A stretch of DNA of 22,587 nt, from contig CBFIIL010000025.1 in the NCBI GenBank assembly GCA_965662485.1, positions 1 through 22,587 of the forward strand, in the 5' to 3' direction. Positions 6,724 to 13,288 of the stretch are shown here, piece after piece. The stretch comes from UBA3537 sp965662485 (GTDB taxonomy: Bacteria; Bacteroidota; Bacteroidia; Flavobacteriales; Flavobacteriaceae). Position numbers and translations under genes: made by a program. Position 1 is the first letter of the stretch; each line of letters begins with the position of its first letter. The notes under the pieces were generated by a model. It ran no database searches and was not told where the DNA came from. It saw only the letters and a program-made list of their open reading frames with translations.

Positions 6724-7544
6724 CCCAAGGCCACATCGAGTGTCATCATTACAATAAAACCTCCAATAAATCCAAGGGTAGCAACATCAGTATATTTATC
6801 ACGTTGCGTTTCAGGAATCACCTCCTCTACTACTACAAATATCATTGCACCGGCAGCGAAAGCCAAAGCATAAGGTAAAATAGGAGTAAAAAATGTAACG
6901 GCCAATGCACCAACTACAGCTGCAATGGGCTCCACAATAGCTGATAATTGACCATACCAAAAACTTTTAAAACGACTAACACCTTGCCGTCTAAGTGGCA
7001 TGGATACTGCAATCCCCTCAGGAAAATTTTGAATGCCAATACCCAAAGCTAATGCGACTGCGCCACCAATTGTAGCTTCAGGAATTCCTGCAGCAACTCC
7101 ACCAAATAAAACCCCAACAGCCAACCCCTCTGGAATATTGTGCATGGTAATGGCCAAAACCAAAAGCGTTGTTCTATGCCATGGCGATTTAACGCCCTCT
7201 TTTTCACTTTCTTTAAAATTGATATGTAAATGGGGAAGTACTTTATCCAAGCCAAACAAAAATAGAGCTCCGAGACCAAACCCTACAGCTGCTGGAATAA
7301 CTTTTATAAACCCCTCTCCTGGACTCATTTCTATTCCTGGCGCAAGCAAACTCCAAAAGCTCGCTGCTACCATAACACCTCCCGTAAATCCTAGCATGCC
7401 ATCAAGTAATCCTCTTTTCATTTTTTTTAGAAAAAAAACAAGCGATGCCCCAAGTGCGGTTAAAATCCATGTAAAAAGAGAAGCATAAAATGCTGCTAAA
7501 ACAGGATCTATTGATTCAAAATATTGAATAATTTCATCTAACAT
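6720..7544 (-). CDS. ZIP-family divalent metal transporter
   Basis: This 274-residue inner-membrane protein has about eight hydrophobic segments. The metal-binding signatures of the ZIP family are present: HNIPEG (135-140) in the fourth helix region and QNFPEG (172-177) in the next. A modest cytoplasmic loop between them and the third helix contains PHLHINF. ZIP proteins bring Zn, Fe or Mn into the cytoplasm. Its ATG at 7544 follows the stop of the DtxR-type repressor gene by a single base (TAATATG), so the two form one transcript. That makes Fe(II) or Mn(II) more likely substrates than zinc alone; this is an inference from context. Confidence 0.92.
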   Translation of the reverse strand: MLDEIIQYFESIDPVLAAFYASLFTWILTALGASLVFFLKKMKRGLLDGMLGFTGGVMVAASFWSLLAPGIEMSPGEGFIKVIPAAVGFGLGALFLFGLDKVLPHLHINFKESEKEGVKSPWHRTTLLVLAITMHNIPEGLAVGVLFGGVAAGIPEATIGGAVALALGIGIQNFPEGIAVSMPLRRQGVSRFKSFWYGQLSAIVEPIAAVVGALAVTFFTPILPYALAFAAGAMIFVVVEEVIPETQRDKYTDVATLGFIGGFIVMMTLDVALG

Positions 7545-7545
7545 A

Positions 7546-8202
7546 TTAATTGGTTTTTACAAATAAATTATGGGTTACTTCTTTCGAAATAACCAATTGT
7601 ATTTTATTAATTTCTATAGTCATCGATTCGTCAAAAACTTCTTTTGAGATGACTATTATTTTTGTTCCTAAGGCGATGTTATGCTTATCCAAAAATTGTA
7701 AAAAATTTGATGATGAGTCCTTCACACCAATACAAATACAACTATTATTGGGTTCAATTTTGGATAATAATAACTTTTGAGTAGAGGGCATATTCCCGTT
7801 ACAATCGGGAATTGGGTCACCATGAGGGTCTTTTGTTGGATACTCTAAAAATACATCCAATTGTTGAGTCAGCTTTTCCGATTTGATATGCTCCAATTGT
7901 TCTGCAACTTCATGAACCTCATCCCAAGAAAAATTTAGTTTTTTAACCAAAAATACTTCCCACAATCGGTGTTTTCTTATTACAGATACAGCAGCCAATC
8001 GCCCTTTTTCTGTCAAATGAACACCTTTATATTTTTGATAATTAACAAGACCTTTTTCTGAAAGTTTTTTTATCATGTCTGTTGCAGAAGAGGCTTTGGT
8101 ATGCATTTTTTTGGCGATGGCATTCGTGCTTACAATCGCGTCATTGCGCATGGCCAAGTGATAAATTGCTTTTAAATAATTTTCTTCAGAAAAAGTTACC
8201 AT
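7546..8202 (-). CDS. DtxR/MntR-family metal-dependent repressor with C-terminal SH3-like domain
   Basis: A 218-residue regulator. Residues 1-65 form a winged helix (TNAIAKKMHTKASSATDMIKKLSEKGLV then VHLTEKG), 66-125 the dimerisation and metal-binding helices, and about 150-216 a FeoA/SH3-like domain. DtxR site-1 ligands are kept: His78, Glu82 and His97. At site 2, Glu104 and His105 are kept, the DtxR Cys102 position is Glu101 as in MntR, and the DtxR Met10/MntR Asp8 position is Asn8. DPHGDPIP (125-132) is a family signature. It is expected to bind DNA when loaded with Fe(II) or Mn(II). It is the first gene of a two-gene transcript with the ZIP transporter, and its promoter faces that of the TonB receptor across a palindrome. 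Confidence 0.93.
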   Translation of the reverse strand: MVTFSEENYLKAIYHLAMRNDAIVSTNAIAKKMHTKASSATDMIKKLSEKGLVNYQKYKGVHLTEKGRLAAVSVIRKHRLWEVFLVKKLNFSWDEVHEVAEQLEHIKSEKLTQQLDVFLEYPTKDPHGDPIPDCNGNMPSTQKLLLSKIEPNNSCICIGVKDSSSNFLQFLDKHNIALGTKIIVISKEVFDESMTIEINKIQLVISKEVTHNLFVKTN

Positions 8203-8219
8203 TTATCTCTAAATTTATA

Positions 8220-8250
8220 CAAATATAAATAAATTTTTAGTCATGTCTAA
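8220..8250 (-). promoter_or_regulatory. Promoter of the DtxR-type repressor and ZIP genes
   Basis: On the minus strand TTAG (8250-8247), 19 bases and TATATTTG (8227-8220) form a promoter with a perfect -7 element and a one-mismatch -33 element. The -33 box is the right arm of the 16-bp palindrome. Transcription would begin around 8213, about 10 bases before the ATG. Confidence 0.65.
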
Positions 8251-8251
8251 A
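8236..8251. promoter_or_regulatory. Putative metal-repressor operator, 16-bp palindrome
   Basis: TTTAGTCATGTCTAAA is a palindrome with a single mismatched pair (T/T at 8241 and 8246). Its two TTTAG arms supply the -33 elements of both divergent promoters, each exactly 19 bases from its -7 box. The position between a DtxR-family gene and a TonB receptor gene, and the TTAG-centred arms like those of DtxR/IdeR boxes, suggest it is the repressor's binding site. One bound dimer pair would block both promoters. Confidence 0.6.
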
Positions 8252-8267
8252 TTTATAATTATATTTG
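8237..8267 (+). promoter_or_regulatory. Promoter of the TonB-dependent receptor gene
   Basis: TTAG (8237-8240), 19 bases, TATATTTG (8260-8267): a perfect -7 element with a one-mismatch -33 element lying in the left arm of the palindrome. The predicted start is near 8274, leaving a leader of roughly 100 bases. Confidence 0.65.
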
Positions 8268-8285
8268 CAAAAACTAGTTGTTAAT

Positions 8286-8308
8286 ACGCCACTCTTTGGT
8301 GTTTTTTT
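8286..8308 (+). terminator. Terminator-like hairpin in the leader of the TonB receptor gene
   Basis: ACGCCA, loop CTCTT, TGGTGT forms a 6-bp stem with one G-U pair, followed directly by six T. It begins about 12 bases after the predicted transcription start and 70 bases before the ATG, so it could act as an attenuator. The stem is short, so it would be a weak terminator. A second AT-only inverted repeat follows at 8310-8328. Confidence 0.4.
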
Positions 8309-8377
8309 ATAAATAAAATTTTTATTTAGATTTAATAAACATAAGTATGTTTGTGCTATAGTTTTAAATCCCAAACC

Positions 8378-10630
8378 ATGAACAAAATATTATTTATTTT
8401 CCTTTTTTTTAGTGCCATAACAAATGCCACAAACACTTTTACTATTTCTGGCACTGTAACCAGCGAAAACGGAGATGGCATTCCTTATGCTAGCATTTAT
8501 CTAAAGGGGACTTCAAAAGGCGTTATGACTGATATTGATGGAACTTTTGTAATCGAAAGTGTCCAAAAGGGAAGTTATTCTCTAATCGCTTCTATTACAG
8601 GGTACAAAGCTGTAAAAAAACAACTTATAGTTGACCAAAACATCACCATAAATATTTCTCTTGAGGAAATAGAGCTATTGAATGAGGTAGTCATTACAGG
8701 AACGCAAAAAACTGTAAAACGATTAGAAAGTCCCATTCCTGTAGAGGTTTATTCCGCTACATTTTTGAAAAAAAACCCAGCACCAAACATCTTTGAAGCA
8801 CTTCAAAACGTAAATGGTGTTCGCCCTCAAATAAATTGTACTGTATGCAATACTGGTGACATCCACATCAACGGATTGGAAGGTCCCTATACGCTTGTGC
8901 TTATCGATGGTATGCCCATTATAAGTGGCTTATCTTCTGTCTACGGGTTGTCTGGCATCCCAAGTTCTTTAATTGACCAAGTAGAGGTTGTGAAAGGCCC
9001 TGCATCAAGTTTGTATGGTAGCGAAGCAGTAGGCGGCCTCATTAATGTGGTAACAAAACATCCTGACAACGCCCCGCTATTGTTTTTTGATTCTTTTGGA
9101 ACAAATTGGGAAGAATACAATTTAAACTTGGGTCTAAAGGCAAAAGTGAATGACAAAACCAGCATGTTGTTAGGTGTTAATTATTACAACTATAGCAACC
9201 CTATTGACAACAACAACGATAACTTTACAGATGTCACCCTTCAAGATCGAATATCAGTATTTCAAAAATGGGATTTTAAAAGAAGCCTGAACCGTGTATT
9301 TTCTTTAGCTGGACGATACTTTTACGAAGACCGTTGGGGCGGAGAATTACAATGGACGCCCAAAAATCGAGGTGGTGATGAAGTGTATGGAGAAAGTATT
9401 TATACCTCTCGTTTTGAAATTATTGGAAACTACCAGCTTCCTATTGATAAAAAAATGTTTGTTCAATTCTCCTATTCAGATCACGATCAAAATTCTGTTT
9501 ATGGAGACACCGAATATCTTGCCCAACAACGAATTAGTTTTGGACAACTAACATGGGACCATTCTACTCAAAAAAACGATTGGCTTTTTGGACTCAGCAT
9601 AAGATATAATTTCTATGATGACAATACATCAGTCACAAAGACTGCCGATGAAGTTTTTATCCCCTCGTTATTCATTCAAAACGAAATCACTTTAAGCAAA
9701 AAGCAGAAACTTCTTTTGGGTGGGCGATATGATTATGACAGCAGACATGGATCTATCTTCTCTCCGCGTGTGGCCTATAAATACTCCCCTACAAAAGACG
9801 ATGTGTTTAGAATAAATGCGGGTACAGGTTTTAGAGTCGTCAACCTTTTTACAGAAGAGCACGCAGCACTTAATGGTGCTCGAGAGGTGGTTGTTCAAAA
9901 TAAATTGAATCCTGAACAGTCTTACAACATCAATATCAACTATTTAAAAAAATTATACACCAAAAAAGGCCATATTTTAGGATGGGATATCTCTGCCTGG
10001 TACACCTATTTTACAAACGCTATCCTCCCCGATTATGACACCAACCCCAATCAAGTTATTTACGACAACTTAAATGGGTTGGTAACTAGTTTTGGCGCAA
10101 GTATTAATTTTGATGCAGTACTCTCACAAAATTTTAAAGGGGGCGTTGGACTTACCTTGCAAGAAGTTTCTAAAAAGGAAAATGACGTAACAGAACAACA
10201 AATATTAACCGAAAAATTTTCTGGAACATGGTCTATTTCATATTTAAATATAAAAAACAATTTTAGTATCGATTATACAGGGAATATGTATGGCCCTATG
10301 AGGTTACCGGTGCTGAATACGCTAGACCCTAGAAAAGACAAGTCACCATTGTGGAGCATTCAAAACATACAGTTTACGTTCAAAGGGCTACAAAATATTG
10401 AATTATATACAGGAGTAAAGAATATATTGAATTGGACTCCAAACAGAGGAAACCCTTTTATAATCGCTAGAGCCAGTGATCCTTTTGACAAAAATGTTAC
10501 TTTCGACAACAATGGAAATGCTGTTGCTACTCCAGACAATCCATATGGACTTACGTTTGATCCAACCTATATTTATGCACCTAACCAAGGAAGACGTTTG
10601 TTTTTTGGATTAAGGTACACAATGAGATAA
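8378..10630 (+). CDS. TonB-dependent outer-membrane receptor, probably for an iron or other metal ligand
   Basis: An outer-membrane receptor of 750 residues from ATG 8378. That start gives a clean signal peptide (MNKILFIFLFFSAITNA); the frame also opens at TTG 8351, but this would place nine polar residues before the signal. Residues about 21-96 are a CarboxypepD_reg-like beta-sandwich, then the LNEVVITGT segment (101-109), a plug domain (about 115-230, with LIDGMPI, VEVVKGPASSLYGSEAVGG and INVVTK), and a beta-barrel ending in the aromatic GRRLFFGLRYTMR. Two close cysteines, Cys154 and Cys157, lie in the plug in INCTVCNTGDIHINGLEG. The gene diverges from a DtxR-type repressor, which suggests uptake of a ferric or other metal complex; the ligand cannot be read from sequence. 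Confidence 0.92.
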   Translation: MNKILFIFLFFSAITNATNTFTISGTVTSENGDGIPYASIYLKGTSKGVMTDIDGTFVIESVQKGSYSLIASITGYKAVKKQLIVDQNITINISLEEIELLNEVVITGTQKTVKRLESPIPVEVYSATFLKKNPAPNIFEALQNVNGVRPQINCTVCNTGDIHINGLEGPYTLVLIDGMPIISGLSSVYGLSGIPSSLIDQVEVVKGPASSLYGSEAVGGLINVVTKHPDNAPLLFFDSFGTNWEEYNLNLGLKAKVNDKTSMLLGVNYYNYSNPIDNNNDNFTDVTLQDRISVFQKWDFKRSLNRVFSLAGRYFYEDRWGGELQWTPKNRGGDEVYGESIYTSRFEIIGNYQLPIDKKMFVQFSYSDHDQNSVYGDTEYLAQQRISFGQLTWDHSTQKNDWLFGLSIRYNFYDDNTSVTKTADEVFIPSLFIQNEITLSKKQKLLLGGRYDYDSRHGSIFSPRVAYKYSPTKDDVFRINAGTGFRVVNLFTEEHAALNGAREVVVQNKLNPEQSYNININYLKKLYTKKGHILGWDISAWYTYFTNAILPDYDTNPNQVIYDNLNGLVTSFGASINFDAVLSQNFKGGVGLTLQEVSKKENDVTEQQILTEKFSGTWSISYLNIKNNFSIDYTGNMYGPMRLPVLNTLDPRKDKSPLWSIQNIQFTFKGLQNIELYTGVKNILNWTPNRGNPFIIARASDPFDKNVTFDNNGNAVATPDNPYGLTFDPTYIYAPNQGRRLFFGLRYTMR

Positions 10631-10652
10631 TTTTTATAAGCTTTTATTGAGA

Positions 10653-11378
10653 TTAAAACCCCACCTCTTTTTGAAGTTGTTCATAAGCTTCTTGTACCTT
10701 TCTGAATTTTTCTTCAGCGCCTTTTTGATGCTCAGGCCCTAGATGTTGAACTTTGTCTGGATGATACTTTTTGGCCATTCGTCTATAGGCTTTTTTAATA
10801 TCTTGCGGAGTTGCGCCTTTTTCGAGTTCTAGTATTTTATAAGCATTATTACTAGCGCTATAAAACATCGCTTTTATACTCTCATAATCTCTATGATTTA
10901 TTCGAAGATAATTAGCAATACGCTCTATAACAAAAACTTCGCTCACAGCAACATGACCATCAGACTTAGCGATTCCAAACAAAAAATGAAGCAATTGTAA
11001 ACGCGAAGCATGATCCATCATTTGCTGAATTTGTAAACAAACTTGACGTAGGGAAATATTGGACTGTTTATTTATTTCTTTAAACAATCTAAAGGCATGA
11101 TTAGCACGGTCTTTACCATACATTTGAACAAATTGACGACGTACAAAATCTAATTCTCGTTGGTCTTGTTTGCCATCCGCTTTGATCACTAATGAAGACA
11201 AAATCAGCAAACTCACTTCAAAATCACCAGATTGTGTTGGCGCTTTTGATCTGGTATATGTTTTTGTTTTTGAAGACGAGCCATCTATTAAACTTCCCAA
11301 AGCTAATCCAATAATTGCCCCTATGGGACCACCAAAAGACCACCCTACAGAAGCTCCAATCCATTTTGCAAAACTCAT
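10653..11378 (-). CDS. DjlA-like co-chaperone: TerB-type domain plus C-terminal J domain
   Basis: This 241-residue protein begins with a glycine-rich hydrophobic segment (residues about 5-32, GWSFGGPIGAIIGLALGSLI) that likely inserts in the membrane. A helical TerB-like domain follows (about 55-165, with ADGKQDQRELDFV and SDGHVAVSEVFVIERI). The J domain is C-terminal (about 178-240) with the HPD motif at 206-208 in YRRMAKKYHPDKV, which stimulates DnaK ATPase activity. The order membrane segment, TerB, J is that of DjlA. The gene converges with the TonB receptor gene (22-base gap) and diverges from the bacilliredoxin gene. It looks like ordinary housekeeping and probably has no link to metal uptake. 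Confidence 0.88.
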   Translation of the reverse strand: MSFAKWIGASVGWSFGGPIGAIIGLALGSLIDGSSSKTKTYTRSKAPTQSGDFEVSLLILSSLVIKADGKQDQRELDFVRRQFVQMYGKDRANHAFRLFKEINKQSNISLRQVCLQIQQMMDHASRLQLLHFLFGIAKSDGHVAVSEVFVIERIANYLRINHRDYESIKAMFYSASNNAYKILELEKGATPQDIKKAYRRMAKKYHPDKVQHLGPEHQKGAEEKFRKVQEAYEQLQKEVGF

Positions 11379-11402
11379 AAATTAAATTAAAAATTCAACA
11401 TT

Positions 11403-11410
11403 CAAACCTA
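11403..11410 (-). promoter_or_regulatory. Promoter -7 element of the DjlA-like gene
   Basis: The minus strand reads TAGGTTTG, a full TAnnTTTG match 25 bases before the ATG at 11378. The -33 position is only TTAA or TTTA, so the element is half supported. Confidence 0.5.
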
Positions 11411-11489
11411 CGTAAATAAGTTTATTTTTTTAAATTGAATTTAACATTTATATCTCGTTTGAAGTCATACAATTTGAAATGCATTTATG

Positions 11490-11497
11490 TATCTTTG
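11490..11497 (+). promoter_or_regulatory. Promoter -7 element of the bacilliredoxin gene
   Basis: TATCTTTG matches TAnnTTTG 26 bases before the ATG at 11524. TTTG copies occur upstream but at unsuitable spacing (13 and 28 bases). Confidence 0.5.
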
Positions 11498-11523
11498 TGC
11501 TTTAATTATTAAAAATTAAATTT

Positions 11524-11934
11524 ATGTATCCAGCTGAGTTAGTAAAACCCATGCGTGAACACCTTACGCAAGTAGGATTTGAAGAATTATATAGTGCTGA
11601 AGCCGTTGATAATGCTTTGGCAAAACCAGGGACAACACTTATTGTTGTCAATTCTGTATGTGGATGTGCTGCTGCCAATGCACGCCCAGGGGCTATACAA
11701 AGTTTGCAAAATGAAAAACGCCCAACACAAACTGTAACTGTTTTTGCTGGCGTTGATAAAGAAGCGGTAGACAAAGCCCGTGAACATATGATTCCTTTCC
11801 CTCCAAGCTCACCATGTATGGCATTGTTTAAAGATGGTGAATTGGTGCATATGCTCGAACGCCACCATATTGAAGGACGGCCTGCAGAACTGATTGCAGA
11901 AAATCTGATTAATGCTTATAACGAGTATTGTTAA
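11524..11934 (+). CDS. Bacilliredoxin, BrxA/BrxB (YphP/YqiW) family
   Basis: A 136-residue cytoplasmic protein of the BrxA/BrxB family, thioredoxin-fold proteins that remove bacillithiol from S-bacillithiolated proteins. The family active site CGC is at residues 46-48 in NSVCGCAAANARPG, and PPSSPCMALF lies near residue 95 with the cis-Pro region. The length matches the family (about 140 residues). Its presence hints that the organism uses bacillithiol, as many flavobacteria are reported to do, though the synthesis genes are not in this window. The gene stands alone with its own -7 element and a strong terminator 3 bases after its stop. Confidence 0.9.
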   Translation: MYPAELVKPMREHLTQVGFEELYSAEAVDNALAKPGTTLIVVNSVCGCAAANARPGAIQSLQNEKRPTQTVTVFAGVDKEAVDKAREHMIPFPPSSPCMALFKDGELVHMLERHHIEGRPAELIAENLINAYNEYC

Positions 11935-11937
11935 ATT

Positions 11938-11967
11938 AAAAAAGCCCTGAAATTTCAGGGCTTTTTT
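11938..11967. terminator. Strong bidirectional intrinsic terminator
   Basis: A perfect 30-base palindrome: six A, then GCCCTGAAATTTCAGGGC, then six T. It lies between two convergent genes, 3 bases after the bacilliredoxin stop and 13 bases past the stop of the leftward secreted-protein gene, and serves both. Confidence 0.93.
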
Positions 11968-11980
11968 AACAAGATTTAAT

Positions 11981-12535
11981 TTAAAAATCAGTAACTACAA
12001 AATGCCAGTCTTTATCCCTTGAAACATTTCCATTTGTGCCATTGTCCCCTTCATGTATTAAAACATCAAACGTGCTTGTGGTCTGGCTTGTTACATGAAT
12101 ATTGATATCATCTCTGTTGCTCCACATGTTTATTTCAAAACAGGTAAGCTGTATAATATAATGTGCCGTTGGCAATGCTTGATTCAAAGTAACTCTATAT
12201 GTTCCAGTATTAAGTCTTTGAACTGTTGCCCCTTTAATCTTTAAAGCAGTTCCATTGGCAGCAACCTTTCCCATAGCTTTAATATGGTTGTTTTCTGTCA
12301 ATGGTACCCATACACTTCCATTCCACAAATACGTCATAAGGTGAGTTGGATCTGTATTATCTATCCAAATGTCCCCTTTGAATGGCGCAGGAGTGGTTGG
12401 AGCGGATGTTGCGGTGGTAACTTTATTGTTAGCAATTTTAATTTTAGTGCCTTTATGATTAATAACCTCAACATCTTGAGCTACCATTATTAATGGCAGT
12501 AAAAAGGAAAAAATTAAAAGCGCTTTTTTTAGCAT
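11981..12535 (-). CDS. Secreted protein of unknown function, third gene of a secreted-protein trio
   Basis: This 184-residue protein has a signal peptide (MLKKALLIFSFLLPLIMVAQ, cut after Gln20 or nearby). A threonine/proline-rich linker (about 37-52) leads to GDIWIDN (54-60) and WNGSVWVPL (71-79). This 'product display' type motif is common in flavobacterial secreted proteins and tail-fibre-like proteins. The C-terminal half (about 84-184) is rich in beta strands with GTYRVTLNQALPTAHYIIQLT and ends DWHFVVTDF. There is no lipobox and no recognisable type IX secretion C-terminal domain, so it is probably periplasmic or surface bound by another route. It lies 23 bases after the second gene of the trio on the same strand. 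I do not recognise a function. Confidence 0.75.
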   Translation of the reverse strand: MLKKALLIFSFLLPLIMVAQDVEVINHKGTKIKIANNKVTTATSAPTTPAPFKGDIWIDNTDPTHLMTYLWNGSVWVPLTENNHIKAMGKVAANGTALKIKGATVQRLNTGTYRVTLNQALPTAHYIIQLTCFEINMWSNRDDINIHVTSQTTSTFDVLIHEGDNGTNGNVSRDKDWHFVVTDF

Positions 12536-12558
12536 AACGAGTTGCTTGTTTTATGTAA

Positions 12559-13260
12559 TTATTTTACAAAGTGAACTTCAATAACATCATTTGCAAAGAC
12601 CTGCCAATCGTTAGGTACGGCTGTGCTTGGGACGAGTGTTACCGTTGATGCTGCAACTGTGTAATCTACATTGGCAACTAATTTGGCGCCATTTCTATAC
12701 ACCCAAACTTGAGAAAACTTGGGTAGTACTGGAGCTCCTTTTAAAGCAAAAGCTGTTTGTCCAGCTGTTGCTGTAAATTTCTCTTGTCCACTTTGCAAAA
12801 GGTCTGTTGCTAACAATTTTTTAGTAGCACCTGTGGCTTCATCTCTAACTAATAAAGTCCAGCCTGTTCCTGTTCCATGATCTGATTGGTCGGTCGCATT
12901 GGTTGAGGCTGCTAGAGTTGTCACGTCAACCAATTCAATTCCATCCAAAGCAAAAACATTGCCATCCACATCTATGTATGTGTCATCTGTCAATGTTCCT
13001 CCAAGCTGCCAAGTTGTTGTGGTAACATCTGCACTAGTATTAGACAACAGAGTCAATCCATTTTTGGCTTGTAAATACTTAATGGTTCCTTTGTTGTCAA
13101 TAACACGTACTGCACCTGCAGTAACGGTTGTGCCAGGGACAATATCGCCTTGTTTTGGAACATCACCTGTAGTTTGTTGTGCAAAAAAGGGAGTTGAACA
13201 AAAAATTGCAAATACTATAAGTAGTGCATTGTAATGTAGTTTTTTGGGTTGTTGTTTCAT
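12559..13260 (-). CDS. Secreted protein of unknown function, second gene of the trio
   Basis: This 233-residue protein has a signal peptide (residues 1-28, ending STPFFAQ). It shares three blocks, in the same order, with the product of the gene upstream. Block A: NGLT, LGGTL, DGIE (67-109). Block B: LLVRDEATGATKKLLATDLL (136-155). Block C: VWVYRNGAKL to IEVHFVK (185-233), a C-terminal beta-rich module. The two proteins are therefore paralogues built from the same modules. The composition is rich in Thr, Ala, Val and Asp, as in extracellular fibres or adhesins. No lipobox, enzyme motif or type IX sorting domain is visible. The gene is 28 bases after the first gene and 23 before the third, an operon-like spacing. 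Confidence 0.75.
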   Translation of the reverse strand: MKQQPKKLHYNALLIVFAIFCSTPFFAQQTTGDVPKQGDIVPGTTVTAGAVRVIDNKGTIKYLQAKNGLTLLSNTSADVTTTTWQLGGTLTDDTYIDVDGNVFALDGIELVDVTTLAASTNATDQSDHGTGTGWTLLVRDEATGATKKLLATDLLQSGQEKFTATAGQTAFALKGAPVLPKFSQVWVYRNGAKLVANVDYTVAASTVTLVPSTAVPNDWQVFANDVIEVHFVK

Positions 13261-13288
13261 TATTGTTTATTTTAATTAATATTTATTT

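Noticed and set aside
7033..7488. Rightward 151-residue reading frame inside the ZIP gene
   Set aside because: It is antisense to a clearly conserved transporter, is rich in Pro, Asn and Lys as expected of a shadow frame, and shows no domain or start context.
8310..8328. AT-only inverted repeat in the TonB receptor leader as a regulatory hairpin
   Set aside because: It is a near-palindrome of A and T only; such stretches are common by chance in this AT-rich DNA and would be weak in RNA.
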